In this document: in pieces, positions 30,764-58,312 of the stretch
Layout of the letters: the number at the start of each line of letters is the position of its first letter
How positions within the stretch are numbered: position 1 is the stretch's first letter
NCBI GenBank assembly: GCA_036245805.1
Contig: BTRK01000004.1
Coordinates: 23,822,619-23,886,618 of the forward strand
Source of the DNA: Pristionchus mayeri
Taxonomy: Eukaryota; Nematoda; Chromadorea; Rhabditida; Neodiplogasteridae
Length of the DNA stretch: 64,000 nucleotides
Direction of reading: 5' to 3'
Notes under the pieces: generated by a model
Databases searched by the model: none
What the model was told of the DNA's origin: nothing
The model's input: the letters and a program-made list of their open reading frames with translations, nothing else
Translations under genes and position numbers: made by a program

Positions 30764-31913
30764 AAAATACAAAAGTATATTCAAAAAAATTTAAATAATG
30801 AGACGGTTATAATTTACCAAAGAAACAATTTAATTGCTGCGTTTTTGAAAAAGTCATGAATTCGCTCCAAGGAAAAATAGTCGCCCCACCGGACTTTTGC
30901 AGTGTACGGTAACCGATCGGTCCGTGGTTTTGAGGAAATGGTTGGGTCGGCCAGATAAGTGCGAACGCACTTTTGGACTGCAGAAAGAGCACACGGTTTT
31001 TGCGCAAATCACGTCACCTGGACACACGGACAGAATGACACATGTTTTTGGACCTCCTGAAAACTTTGCCGAGGGAATCAAGACTGGACATGTGCGTAAT
31101 GGGCATTTGCCCCGTTGCCGCTCCCAACGCCCCCACTCCCACACCCCCCAATAACCCCACAGCAAAAAAAGCTTACGGGTTACTGGTAACTCTGGTAACG
31201 CTACTCGGGGAGTTAATCTCTCCATTTGTATGTTCTTTCGTATCACAGGCCGACTCCCAATTCCCAAACTGGGATTAAATTGGGTCCGACTTGGATGCTC
31301 GTTGTACAGTGAGAAGGAGAGTCGCATGATTAGGGTTCAGAAATTTGAAGAAACATTTTTCCAAAATGTTCTCCAGATCAATGTTAAAACAGCCGTAAAC
31401 TTTCAAAACAAAGCATCCTCAATATGCCGGAACATAGCGCTTGCAATTACAACTCTTCAAAAAATGAGCAAAAAAAATTTCACGCAGGGTTACGCCCACA
31501 CCATCATGCCGTTTGCCCGCCTAATGTATCGCTAGTTCTCATGGGAATGACTTCAGATTTGAATTCCCGCCATCGCGTATATCCGTCGGAGTGGTGTGCG
31601 CGGTTCCCCAACGCCAGGTTTGGCGGGGGGGTAGGGGGTTCCGGCCTCGCCTCTGAGGGTGTCAACGGGGGGGGGGAACCCGAACGCACGTCCACTTTCG
31701 CGGGGGGTTAACCCCCCTATTTTGCGGGGGGTTACCGTAATATTCGGGGGGTCGCTCACCTCTGATCCGTCGAGCTCGATACTTGAAATTTGGATAGTAA
31801 GGTTCAGAGAGTTCGGAAACCTTATAAACCAAAATTCAAGTCTCTAGCTCTACGGTGGACGAAGATACGCAATCGCGGGAACTCAAATCTGGTGTCAATT
31901 CCATTAGAATTAA
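30764..31913. other. gene-free stretch with a G-rich block
   Basis: No supported gene. Bases 31618-31756 contain at least six runs of five or more G, including GCGGGGGGTTAACCCCCC, and may form quadruplexes. Upstream open frames at 30850-31330 show no known domain. Confidence 0.45.
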
Positions 31914-32333
31914 CAGGTCATTAGGGACGGCAGCCCGAAATTTTTAGTACGGAATAATGGTTGCCTCCTTCCGACGCTTTTGCTTCAAACTACCGTACTT
32001 TTCTAGCCAAATTCTTTCAATATTTTAAAACATTTTTTAAAAATATTTAATGAGATTTTAAAACTATTTTATTGATTGGAATGAATAAGAACACATAATG
32101 CAAGAACACCAAGCATGGCAAGAAGAGACATGTTGCAGAACTGGAGAAGCACGACGTGATCGAAAATATACGTGTTTTCAGAACTAAGTGTTGAAGCTTC
32201 ATTTCCTCAGTTTATGTAGATTATCAATCACAAAAAATTGTTTTCACAATAAAAGTAAATAAAAATATCAGATAAAAGAGAATGAGGCCGTCAAAATTAA
32301 GCGTTTTACCGTTGTGAAAATGAACTTTCAATA

Positions 32334-32443
32334 TTTACTCGGAGGACGACATTCGTATATTTCTGATTTTGGTATATGTATTACAGAACATCAATGCGCA
32401 TCATATATAGCAAAATCAGAAATATACGAATGTCGTCCTCTGT
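32334..32443. repeat. subterminal hairpin of the hAT element
   Basis: GGACGACATTCGTATATTTC and its complement about 60 bp later. The same hairpin, with compensating differences (AAGTCGTCCTCT arms), is at 63316-63427 in the short relative. Conservation of the hairpin in a gene-less copy suggests a cis role in transposition. Confidence 0.7.
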
Positions 32444-32585
32444 GTAATTGATTTTTAAAAATAAATTATTTGATATGACACACTGGAACCTACAGTAATT
32501 AACGATTATTCTGATCGCTCTTGGCGATCGATCTTCTGCTTTGACCATTAGGTAGTGTGTTGTTGTGTTTTCTCGCGTGTTAGGT

Positions 32586-35534
32586 ATGGCAGCTTCTCAC
32601 GCGCATCGTGCTCAACTCAAGGAGTTAGGTGAGGTCGATCAAGGACGAGCGAATGCTGCCCATCTTCTGCTGATTAGTGAGTCCCTTCCAGACAATAGGT
32701 CGCGCATTAGCTCGTTAGTTGGAGAAGTTGAGGAGACTAAGCTTTCTGCGATTTTCGATACGTACAAGTAGTTCATGAATAGTTTGCGTAAACGGGAGAG
32801 CAGCGTAAAGAAGTCCGGCGCGCACGGAACCGATAGGGCAAGCAAGATGACTGAGTTTTATCAGACCATGTACGATTGCGAGAGTGTTCGGAGATATGTC
32901 TCTTTCTTTTGCTTCTTCTCGTTGCGATAAGGCTGTAGGAAATACGGATGCAATTCCTGGTTGTAGCATCGACCCTTCTACGTCTCGTGAGGTTTCTGGC
33001 ATAATTAGTAAGGGAATTCTGAGCTTCGCTAAGTGTTGTATCCAGCAACCACGTTCCACTGAGCGCTCAAAAGACCCTTCCTTTCGCATGCTGGAGAAGT
33101 CTCGCGCCATGAACTCTTCTAAACGTAAAACGATCTGCGGTCTCAGGAAAGACAACGCACTCTTGCGATTCGAGATCGCTCATCTTAAACGCAATGATTC
33201 CCGTCCGTCTCCTAAGAGAAATGAGAGCGATAGGAAGGCGCTAGAAGAGATGCGGAGAGAGTTGGATAGTGGGGTTCTTGAAAGACAAGCTTTGCTGGAC
33301 AGGAACTGGAGAATGAGAAGACCATTGTCTCTAAGGTGAACGGGAAGTTCACTGTAGATTTCCACCATCTCCTTATTCGTCTGATCGCATTAGGTATTCC
33401 TGACGCTAAGGTCAACGATGTAATTCGCGCTGTGTCTGACTTCCTAGGTCGTTCTATTTCTGACTTCCCATCTCTGAGCACTATCAGGAATGACGCTATT
33501 GCGGTTCTTGGGTTAGCCATTCAGCAGACTAAGGAAGTGTTAGACGCAGTGATGGAGGGAAGAGACATTACTCTCTCGTCCGATGAGACAACCAAGCGTA
33601 GGCATAGAATGCAGACATACGTCATCAATGTGGCAAGAGACGAAAATGGTAGCAAGGCATTCTGCCTAGGTATAGTCGAAGTGTTTGCTAAAACTGCGAG
33701 AGAGTCCTTAGAAGCCTTGAAGGCGAGAGTGAATAGAATCGAGCTAATCACTAGTGACACTGTAACTGGTGACTTGCTGAGGAATTTCGTGGCATCTATC
33801 TCCTCCGCCATGTCAGATAGGGCATCCACTCAAGTTTTGTTCAATAGGCTGCTCGAAGATTTCAAGAGAGAGATCATGCCCACACTTAGAGAGGATTGGG
33901 AGACCCTGACTGACAGTGAGCGCAGAGCTCTCACTGAGATCCATTCCCTTTACTGCCAGTTGCATATTGCTGCGTCTCTCACGGATGTTTTCATGGAAGT
34001 AATGGGAGAGATGGAGGGAACCACTGGTGACGAATGCACTCTCCTCTGGGTCCTGAAGACTTTCGCTAGCCATTTCTCGGATAGAGGTAGTGGAAAATTC
34101 CAACAGCTTTCCAAGTGGTTGGTCTTCATTGACGACGAGGGCCTGGATAAGAAGCATTGTGTTCTTCCATCTTTTGACGGACAGCGATTCTGTATCGCTT
34201 TCGCAATTGCATCGCGAATATATTTCCTTAGAGAGCCTCTTTGCAAGTACATTAGTCGTTTCTGCAGTGATAATGAGAAAATGTGCAAGGCGAGAGATGC
34301 ACTTTCTTCTCCACTGATTCTTTCGCAGCTTAGAACAGCATCGCTCTTTGATGGCTTTGTCTCTGGTCAGATCAGATTTTCTGAGCACAGTAGTCACATC
34401 TGTGACACTTCCACGTATATAGGCGAGATGATTAGCTACTTGAAGGAGTGCGAGGCAAATCCTGCCCGCATGATGTCTCTTATTCCGCCCTCGACTACTG
34501 TAGGTGACCAGAAAATGATGTTCCATCTCGACTCACTCTATCTCACGGGTGCAGTAGATGCCGCGCAATCACCTGATGATTTGAAGTGTATTCCCCTCGC
34601 GTGCACTCAGAGCAGATTATATTTAGAGGAACAATACTCTGATTTTCTTCCTGGTGGTTGTTATTATTCGCCGACCCAGTCTCTATTAGCTTCGCTGAAA
34701 AATGCGCCCTCTACTTCCAGAGCTGCTGAGAGGACATTTGGCATTGATGATTACCTTTTCACCAAATCCCCCAATTGTAGAATGATTCGACGAGAAGGAA
34801 TGGTAATGAGTGCGATGAATGGGACAATGGAGTGGGTGGCCAGCAAGCCTCTCGAGGTTCAAGCACGAGTTGTTTTGGATGCACTCGAAATGAGAAAGAA
34901 ACTTGAGAGAGTTAGTGCGGAGGAGAGAGTGGAACTGGCTAGGAAGACCATGGAAGACATGTTAGAGAAAGAGGAAGAGTCGAAGAGGAAGGCCCAGAAG
35001 GCATTTGAGAGAACTAGTGCATTGACAACCGAAATTCACACGAAGAATGGAGGGTATTGGAGGACTGTAGAAGACATGGATCTGGCATTAGGTGATATCC
35101 GAACCAAAACTGAGAAGGTTAAGGCTCTTACTTGTCAGGTTAATTACAGAAAGTCAATTCATCAGTCTACTAATCGTCCTGATCTTTTTGTCATAAAACC
35201 TAAAGGCATTCGGGTTACTGTAGAAAGATTGCGAGAGAACCTAGTTGAGTTGATTGGAGAAGATCTGGCTGCTAGCGCTGGAAAGAGATTGGCACCCGAC
35301 TGGAAGGGAAGAAGAGTGGAGAGATTAGTTAGAAACAGAGGCGGTCTTTATACCATGGTAGAGGGAGTGATTGATGAAATTGAAGATGTCGACGGAGTAT
35401 TGTATGTTAAGATTTCATATGATTCTGATGAGACAGACTGCATTCTATTAGAAGCTTTCGAGGAAGAGATTGAGAGCCAGAACTCTAAGTTCCTAGGTCA
35501 GAATAAGAGTCAGAGAAAGCAGAAGAGAAGATAG
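32586..35534 (+). pseudogene. diverged hAT-like transposase, 732 intact C-terminal codons
   Basis: Intronless. Coding starts at ATG 32586 (MAASHAHRAQLKELG) but has an in-frame TAG at 32769-32771, an apparent +1 shift near 32882 and a -1 shift near 33300. From 33336 the frame is open for 732 codons. Landmarks in that frame: SSDETTKRRHR (about residue 80, candidate first acidic residue), YCQLHIAASL (about 205, compare the hAT C-x2-H motif) and AERTFGIDDYLF...MSAMNG...EWV (about 463-495, compare the hAT C-terminal dimerisation block). A charged coiled coil follows (about 500-560). A beta-rich segment (about 655-712, MVEGVIDEIEDVDGVLYVKI) could be a Tudor-like barrel. hAT assignment is supported by the ends and the 8-bp duplication; the fold calls are inference. 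Confidence 0.7.
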
Positions 35535-36592
35535 GGGTGGAAGTAGATAGATAATAAGAGAGAGAGAGTTCATTGTCTGTATTTTGATTGTATTCTATTA
35601 TCGTCTCTCCGTTGGCTGCTCCTCTTCTCTACTCACCGACCTCGTCCTTCCTTCGTCTCTTCTTTCGTTGTTGCATATGTTGTTGTTGTTGTTGCTGCTG
35701 CTTTATGTTGGTGATACATATTTCTCACCACGGATCATTGCTGTGATTGGTTATTACAAGTGCTCACGTGTGCACAGATCTTACCAGAGAACAGAGACGA
35801 ACACATACACTAGTGAAAACAATTGCGACCATTTATACGTCAAGAATTAATAAGGAAAATAACCTAAATCTAACTTTAAATAGCATAATTCAGACCGCAT
35901 CAAAATCAGAGATGAGAGCCAGTTATGCAAAAAAGTCATCCCTCAGTTTGCAATACTTTTAATTGTCGTGACCCGCGATGCGCTCCGGTTGAACTCTGAT
36001 CAGCAAAAAGCGTCGGCCCTCGGGGCTACTTTCTTTACTACTTTTCTCTAATATACGCAATTTTTATGAAAATCTAAATTGAAAACACCTAATGGGGTAG
36101 GATAAGCTTCCATTTGCACACCAATTTGTGAATTGTTTTGCTCGTTCGTTAACACCGTTGCAGTCCCTACAGGTCATAAAGTTGCCTATTTGGCCATCTT
36201 GCAACTTTTGGTCATTTCTCTGTTTAGTGTCTTACAGGTTGAATTTGAATCAAATTATGATGTGCAAAAGAAATTCCAACACTATTCAAATTCAAAAATG
36301 TTGCAAGATCAGGGTCCACCTGTTGCCTGGATTTTTCTGTATTAGGTGGTCCGGTGTCACGAATGCAAACGAATTAGGGGCCGTCTAGTGACCATTTACT
36401 TGTTGGAAATAAACTCATGTCGTGCCATACGTAGGCCTACCTCTTGGATGATGCGAGACCAGAGTTAAGAAGTAGATTAATCTGATCCAACGCCTTTCTC
36501 TTCAATCCAAGAATGCGAGACGACTGGTTAAACTCATCAGCATCATTCGGCATTACTGAAAAAATAAATTAGCAAAGACCGATATATAACAG

Positions 36593-36875
36593 CACGGCCC
36601 CCGGAGCATCGACATAAGGAAAGCAAAAACGTCCGGGAGCTATCCTGAAAATTGTCCGAGCTGTAAAAAATTATGCTGTGGAATTTGCTCGCTAAACGGA
36701 ACAAAAGACTATTCGCACCGCGCGTAACGTGACAATCAGGCAATAATCAGGCATTTCAAGTTGCAACTCAGGCTTCTCAGGCAATTCTGACTGTACTATT
36801 TTGGAAAGCGCGCGTCTTTTCCTTGATGCCTGCGGACGTTTTCATTTTCCTTATGTCGATGCTCCGGGGGCCGTG
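36593..36875. mobile_element. 283-bp MITE with 6-bp duplication, copy 1
   Basis: Ends CACGGCCCCCGGAGCATCGA and complement; flanked by TAACAG at 36587-36592 and 36876-36881. Other copies: 41760-42042 (TTGAGA/TTGAGG) and 49903-51608 (CGATAA). All three give 6-bp duplications. The superfamily is not clear from ends alone. Non-coding. Confidence 0.85.
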
Positions 36876-36881
36876 TAACAG

Positions 36882-37517
36882 TTCACAAAAGAATCGAGAT
36901 ATGGAAAAGGGCGGAATATCGTAATAAGTGGCTTCACCCTGAGGTATCTATCTATCACCCCTCCACGGCGAGTAAAATCCCGAGTCGGGGGCAAAATCCT
37001 TGGCGAAAATTTGTAAGGCTTGGCTCCGCCCATTTTGCTAAAAGTCACAAGTTTTTTGGTCAAAGCTCCTCCCATTTTTGCTAAATGAAGTAAATATTTC
37101 TTTCGAGGGCCGACACTTCCCCCCTGCGTTGTTGCTTACACTTGTGTTAATCTAACTATTAGAGGTTCAAACTAGTGATGCCAAATCGGCGCGCGCTCTC
37201 CTCGTTTCACACGCTCTCTCGCCGGTCAGACAGAGCAAGAGATCGTGCGAACACGGGTGTTCACAACCAGCAGCTAATTGCGGCCAGGCGGAAAAATATT
37301 TTTAAATCTCCCTCTAGGGATTAGGATGTGCAAGATTCTCGGATTACAGTAATAAATTTATTAAATCATTCGAATGAATTTATCGAGAACTGGTACTACG
37401 GTACCACGCGAGTCCCTATTTCGAAAGTCTGTATTGAAACAGTTTTCCATTTCTATTGATTTATTTTGACATGTTTGCTTGTTTTTGCGGTTTAAAATGC
37501 TTTAATGTGTAGAATAT
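36882..37517. other. gene-free stretch upstream of the rpl-26 pseudogene
   Basis: No supported gene. It contains a block with TCAAAGCTCCTCCCATTTTT-type GC-poor repeats and a purine/pyrimidine-rich stretch; nothing recognisable as a promoter. Confidence 0.35.
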
Positions 37518-38309
37518 AATGAATCAGAACTCCTTCGTGTCCTCCGACGGGAGAATACGCGCAAGCGTCACTTCACCGCTCCATCCCACATCAAGAGGAA
37601 GATTATGTCCGCTCGCCAAGGAGCCCCGAGGAAAGCACGGGATACGCGCCATTCCCATCAGGTTAGTAAGAGCGTCATCGTTCGAATCATAACTACAGAC
37701 ACAATAGCTTCTTTCCAAGAGCGGCAAGGCTTTTAGTAAATGCCGAGAATGAAACCAGTTCCCCTGAGTAGATCCTCCTGACTTCATGACCCTTTTATCC
37801 AGTCATTAACTATTGATTCTCATCGTCATTAACTTTCCTGTTCTATTTTAAATGTTATCTCACGTTATTTCGTACGAAATAGCATAAATATATATATATA
37901 TATATATATATATTTCGAAATGAGTGCATTTTTCGTTTTCCAATTACCGTTATCTGATGAAATTGCTGTTTAGAATGGACGATGAGGTTATCGCCTCCCG
38001 CGGACACTACAAAGGCAACTCCGGCCGTGTCATGCGCGTCCACCGCAAGAAGTTCGTCGTTCACATCGACAAGACCATCCGCGAGAAGCCCAACGGATCG
38101 GCCCCTCCGGCGTGAGTCCACTCCTCCAACTTTCTTATGAAATGGCGCGCACTTTTTTTAATCTAAAAGCAGTTTCAGTTGTTCGTCTTTATAATATCCA
38201 ATCTGCTCTAATTCAGGTCGCCATAACCAAGCTAAGGCTCGACAACTGTAGCAAGAAGATCATCGAGCACAAGGCCGCCGGAAGAGCAACAATTTTGTGT
38301 TTTTTTTAA
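37518..38309 (+). pseudogene. rpl-26: rpl-26 (ribosomal protein L26) pseudogene, introns retained
   Basis: The pieces match eukaryotic L26/uL24 in order. 37518-37666 reads NSFVSSDG, then in other frames RKRHFTAPSHIKRKIMSA and AKEPRGKHGIRAIPI. 37976-38113 reads DDEVIASRGHYKGNSGRVMR and HIDKTIREKPNGS. 38216-38309 reads VAITKLRLD and HKAAGRA, then decays. A 1-nt deletion near 37548 and an approximately 5-nt deletion near 37613 break exon 1. The IHPSK segment and its donor are garbled after 38096, and the C-terminus is lost. Intron positions appear retained, so this is a duplicated, not a retrocopied, gene. Intron 1 has received a LINE A-family 3' fragment. L26 binds 5.8S/28S rRNA in the 60S subunit; this copy cannot. 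Confidence 0.8.
37677..37917 (+). mobile_element. 3' fragment of LINE A family in the rpl-26 pseudogene intron
   Basis: Matches the last codons and 3' UTR of LINE A (ACTACAGACACAATAGCTTC, GCGGCAAGGCTTTTAGTAAA, CCAGTTCCCCTGAGTAG) and ends in the same AAATAGCATAAA plus (TA)n tract. A severely 5'-truncated insertion. Confidence 0.8.
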
Positions 38310-39141
38310 CGATCGAATCGATACCTTGCGATAAAGTCTTATTCTGCATCTCTCGTTTCAATATGATGCAAAATAGTGCACTTCGATTGTGCGATCATGT
38401 AAAAATTATGAGCAACGTTTTTGAACTTGTGAAATCCCTGGCAAGGCCCCGCACGACGATTAGGAGGGAGTGACGCACGGCAATTGTTTCATCGACATAC
38501 CAGTTAAAAAATGGGCACTCCTGTTCGGAAGGTGTACTGTAAAATTCAATTGCACAGTCATGATGGTTCCCTGTGGTACTGTACTTTTTCGCCTGAGAGT
38601 CTGTAGCTTTTCTACCGTTTCTGTCAAAATACTGTAATAGTGCTATACGGTTTTCGTATTTTCATTGATTTGTGTGAACGAGCGATGTTTACGAACGAAG
38701 CACATCACTACATTTATAGCCGTGAAATACAGAACCGTAAATAAGAGATGTAAACCGTGTCGTTAAGCATAGAAATGACTGCACGTGCCGCACCATTTTT
38801 TGATCAGAAAAAGCACCCTGACTTTCAACGGGATGTCGAGAAAAAAATTGCCGTGGTGACGCGCGCCAAGCTCTGACTCCGCCCACAAAGTAAGAGGCGC
38901 ACGCTTTTGGGCAAACGCCGCGCACTAAATTGCGAGGGGGCGGGGCCGCCGCTTCCTGAACAAATTAGTTGTTGGCAAACGGTCATTTTGAACACCCGTG
39001 GAGATGGAATTGTTTATGATCCCGTTCCCGTAAGAGTCGAACAATGTGCTAAAGGGTTTGGCACACCAAATTTTCGAAAACTTGCGACAAGAGGTATTCG
39101 AGGGTGCTGACCATCATGATCAACTTTATTTTATATGAATC
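38310..39141. other. dispersed repeats, no gene
   Basis: 38580-38712 is an inverted copy of 27906-28040. 39041-39130 is an inverted copy of 16385-16480. No coding signal. Confidence 0.5.
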
Positions 39142-39512
39142 CACCTTCCGTGGGAAGGTGGCGTATCCTGGCTTTGCAAGCAAAGTCAACAGCTAAGTGA
39201 ATTTTTGGCGAAATTTCAATTCAATAAACGGAGTGAGATCATACTATTCACAACAATCAGTTCAATAAAAGTACCGGGATCAACAGCCAAAATTCGCGCT
39301 CTATTTTCAAGTGTCGCTGTTGGCAGAATTGCAAAGTACGAATAAATAGAGGGCGAATTTTGGCTGTTGATCCCGGTGCTTTTATTGAACTGATTGTTGT
39401 GAATAGTATGATCTCACTCCTTTTATTGAATTGAAATTTCGCCAAAATTCACTTAGCTGTTGACTTTGCTTGCAAAGCCAGGATACGCCACCTTCCCACG
39501 GAAGGTGGATCT
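39142..39512. repeat. 371-bp near-perfect palindrome
   Basis: Ends CCACCTTCCGTGGGAAGGTG are themselves palindromic. Arms of about 165 bp with the centre near 39325. One arm reads AAACGGAGTGAG where the other has CTCACTCCTTTT, among few differences. Confidence 0.75.
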
Positions 39513-40489
39513 CGGGACTTTTATTGGCGCGGAGCGAATTATTTCTTTACGTTATTAGCGTTTTCGACTAAGTGTATTGAAAGGGTAGAGATGGAAAAGC
39601 ATCGGCAAACCTAAGAGTCTTTTCTATGTCTTGTGGTCAAAATCTCGCGAGATAATTGAATCATCTCCCCGCCCCCTTCATTCTTCGTCGCATTTTGACG
39701 CAACGACCCAATCCGCCGAGAATAGACTGTGCCGTCTTCTAGACCTGGCAGTTGGCGTTTGCAATTAGCTAATATGATTATCATGCCTCATCATGTATTG
39801 TAAATGAGGGCAAATGTAAAGTAACTCAGGTCGGAAGCTTTCAAGTCCCTCCTCCGACCTCTCCTCTCCCAGAGGGTACATTAGTACAAAACAGAAAGTG
39901 TCCGTTCGATCCCAACAAACCATGCAGCCATGTATAATTAAGATGCAGATTTCGAAAATGGTACTTGCTTTACATTAATTTGAACTTTGTATTTCATAGT
40001 ATGTTTACAACCGTTGACCTGACCTGAGAGAGAGGCGCGGGGGAGGGAGAGGGGAGGAGGAGGCAGAGGGATAAATTCGCGCGGGAAAATGTTTGAAAGG
40101 AGTCTGTACCTACAGATGGAAACCAATCTTTTCGAAATTAAGCTCATTGGATTCGCCATGTAAACATTAGTCTATAGTAGGACGGTAGGAACTTGGATTT
40201 TCCATTGAGAGCTTGGATAGCAGAAAATGTGCCCGAACCGCCAGAGTTTTTAAAGGAACCGCCAGAGTTTTCGAAATTTTAAAGGCGATTTTCGCGCCTT
40301 TCCAGTAGGAATTTCACAATTCTGAAAAGTCTCAAGGCGGGCAACCGTGTACGCTCTATCGAATGAGCTATAGCACGTCTCTCTACGACTTCTGCGGATC
40401 CAACTCAAAAAAAGTTGGCGCCACGAAACCGACAAAAAGCGGAGTCAGCCTGAATGTGAGGCACTTCCGGTTGTGATAGAGATTTGAAA
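39513..40489. other. gene-free stretch with a tRNA-like fragment
   Basis: Nothing coding recognised. On the minus strand about 40330-40385 has TAGCTCATTCGATAGAGCG, an A-box/D-arm-like sequence, without a convincing B box. Confidence 0.35.
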
Positions 40490-41190
40490 TTTCGGATTTA
40501 GCATCTCTTATGTTCCTGCGCAGGATCCCCAAAAGCTGGATACTTGGATTTGACTTTGAACGGTAGTCGATACCCTACCCTCTCAGGAACCTTTCCGACT
40601 GTGGGAATCTCTCGTTTCCCGGCCAAAATTGCCCCGGCGCTTCGCGCCGGTGCTAAGCAAAACTTTTTCTGCTCTAGCCGGGATTCGAACCTGCGGTCTT
40701 GAGATTCCGAACTCTCAATGAGTGGCTCGTGCAGCCCATTAAATTTTTCAAGGCTCTGGGAAAGTGCCTTACCCGTCGAGATAAATTCTGCAAAAATGCA
40801 TGTAAGTACGGAATTTCGAGCTCTATAAAATTGGGAAAGTTTTGAGTCTTGGGAAAAAACTATGTGTGAGTAGCAAATTAAAAACAGTCATGAACTGCCT
40901 CTGCTGCAAAGGTCGCAAACGTGAAAAATGAGCAGGTGCATCAAAATCGTTCATTTGATCGTAGAAACACATTCGCGTTCCAAAATAATTATATTTATAT
41001 GAGTGACTATAAGCCGTACAGCGAAAAATAAAGTTTAGCCCCGGCGCTACGCGCCGGGGCAATTTTGGCCGGGAAACGAGAGATTCCCACAGTCGGAAAG
41101 GTTCCTGAGAGGGTAGGGTATCGACATCCCTTAAAACTCAAATCCAAGTATCCAGCTTTTGGGGATCCTGTGCAGGAACATAAGAGATCG
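40490..41190. repeat. inverted-repeat element with a tRNA-like loop
   Basis: Arms 40490-40655 and 41038-41190 are reverse complements, each holding the compact hairpin GCCCCGGCGC...GCGCCGG and GTTTCCCGGCCAAAATTG. The loop (about 40670-40745, minus strand) has an intact-looking T arm GCAGGTTCGAATCCCGGC and an anticodon-like stem but no D arm. It is a candidate foldback built on a tRNA-derived unit. Confidence 0.6.
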
Positions 41191-41544
41191 GAAATCCATT
41201 TAGAATGAGTCTCTCTAGCTATAGAATGGTAAAAAATGACCTAAAAATGGAACAATCAAGCAAAATCGATAAAGAAAAATATTGAACAGGGCAACAAAAT
41301 TTTATAAATGTACGGTAGTTGGGCACACCAGAAATAGTGGTGTGCATGAGTGATGGACGGCAGAAAGGACGGGCCTCCTTTGGTCCCTACTTATGCGATG
41401 ACTTTTTTTCCGGCTCTGGTCCTGTGTGTGGCGGCCAGGTGCGCGCACCATGCCGCAACTTGGCGGTGGTGTAGTGGGCGGAGTCTTGGTTTTGTGTATG
41501 CACAAAATGCCGTGGTTTAATATTAATTTTAATAAAGTAAAGTG

Positions 41545-41634
41545 TAAAGTCGAAATGGGGTAAGATAAGCTTTCATTTGCACACCAATTTGCAAATTGTT
41601 TTGCTCATTCGTAAACAACGTTGCCCTCCCTAAA
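41545..41634 (+). mobile_element. hAT right-end fragment
   Basis: CGAAATGGGGTAAGATAAGC through ACAACGTTGCCCTCCCTA parallels the last 90 bp of the hAT elements (36080-36169, 63730-63817). The rest is absent. Confidence 0.6.
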
Positions 41635-41740
41635 CTTATTTGAATGAATAAAAAAGGAACCCCGATGTTGAGTACACCTTGAGTCTCGCCACGCCAAAAC
41701 TGACAAATAGTTTTGATAATCAAATGACAAGACAAATAAG

Positions 41741-42422
41741 GGCACTTCTGCAGTTGAGACACGGCCCCCGGAGCATCGACATAAGGAAAGCAAAAACGTC
41801 CGGGAGCTATCCTGAAAATTGTCCGAGCTGTAAAAAATTATGCTGTGGAATTTGCTCGCTAAACGGAACAAAAGACTATTCGCACCGCGCGTAACGTGAC
41901 AATCAGGCAATAATCAGGCATTTCAAGTTGTAACTCAGGCTTCTCAGGCAATTCTGACTGTACTATTTTTGAAAGCGCGCGTCTTTTCCTTGATGCCTGC
42001 GGACGTTTTCATTTTCCTTATGTCGATGCTCCGGTGGCCGTGTTGAGGGGCAAGAGGCTCCGCCCACTTTTTCCTCTGCGTCTCTACCCCCTATGCTTTC
42101 CCTAGGCACCCTGCTTCTCCGATTGCGAAATAGGCGAGAGCGCCAGACAAGCAGGGTGCGCAGAGAGAGCATGCTCTAGAGCAGTCATTTCCTTGTCATA
42201 GTTGGCGACCTGCGAAGCGGGTCGGCCAGTAAGCAACGTTAGGGGCTCCCCGCGAAGCGGGGAGACCCTAACGTTGCTTACCGCTTAGGCTATAAGTCGG
42301 CTTAGGCGAAGATGTGCACAGAAAGGTGAGCGATTACAGCTAGAGCACCAGGGAGACCGCAGGGGGTAGAGACGCAGATGAAAAAGTGGGCGGAGCCTCT
42401 TGCCCCTCAACTGCAGAAGCCC
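41741..42422. mobile_element. MULE-type MITE, copy 2, with a nested MITE
   Basis: Ends GGCACTTCTGCAGTTGAG and complement. Flanks acaaataag (41732-41740) and ccaaataag (42423-42431), 8 of 9 identical. It shares the TCCGCCCAC, GCGAAGCGG and AACGTTAGGG hairpin hallmarks with 14099-14738. The 283-bp MITE 41760-42042 is inserted 19 bp from its left end. Confidence 0.7.
41760..42042. mobile_element. 283-bp MITE with 6-bp duplication, copy 2
   Basis: Almost identical to 36593-36875; flanked by TTGAGA (41754-41759) and TTGAGG (42043-42048). It interrupts the MULE-type MITE, so it is the younger of the two. Confidence 0.85.
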
Positions 42423-42431
42423 CCAAATAAG

Positions 42432-58067
<15,636 letters not shown>

Positions 58068-58312
58068 GATAACACTCATTACCATTTTCGGAACTGATAC
58101 TCAAACTACGGATATTTTGTTCATTATTGTTCTACTTCAAGCGCTCATATTGTTATCTATGAGATGTTTATATGTGCTGTTCGATAAAATGTCTGTTGTG
58201 GAATTTTTAAAAATGTATTTGCACACAGGGTTGGAATTTCCCTAGTTATCTAATCTTACTTCTCCATTTTGAAACCAATTAAAATAGTTTTTCGATCTGT
58301 CAAATGCTCAAA

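Larger units (their letters stand above)
31922..36169 (+). mobile_element. 4.25-kb hAT-type DNA transposon
   Basis: Terminal inverted repeats begin TAGGGACGGCAGC on the left and TAGGGACTGCAAC (inverted) on the right. The flanking 8-mers CAGGTCAT are identical (31914-31921, 36170-36177), which is the hAT duplication length. It contains a subterminal palindrome (32334-32443) and a long transposase-like gene (32586-35534). Relatives without the gene: 62903-63817 and 59670-60605, with end fragments at 27815 and 41545. The perfect duplication points to recent insertion. Confidence 0.88.
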
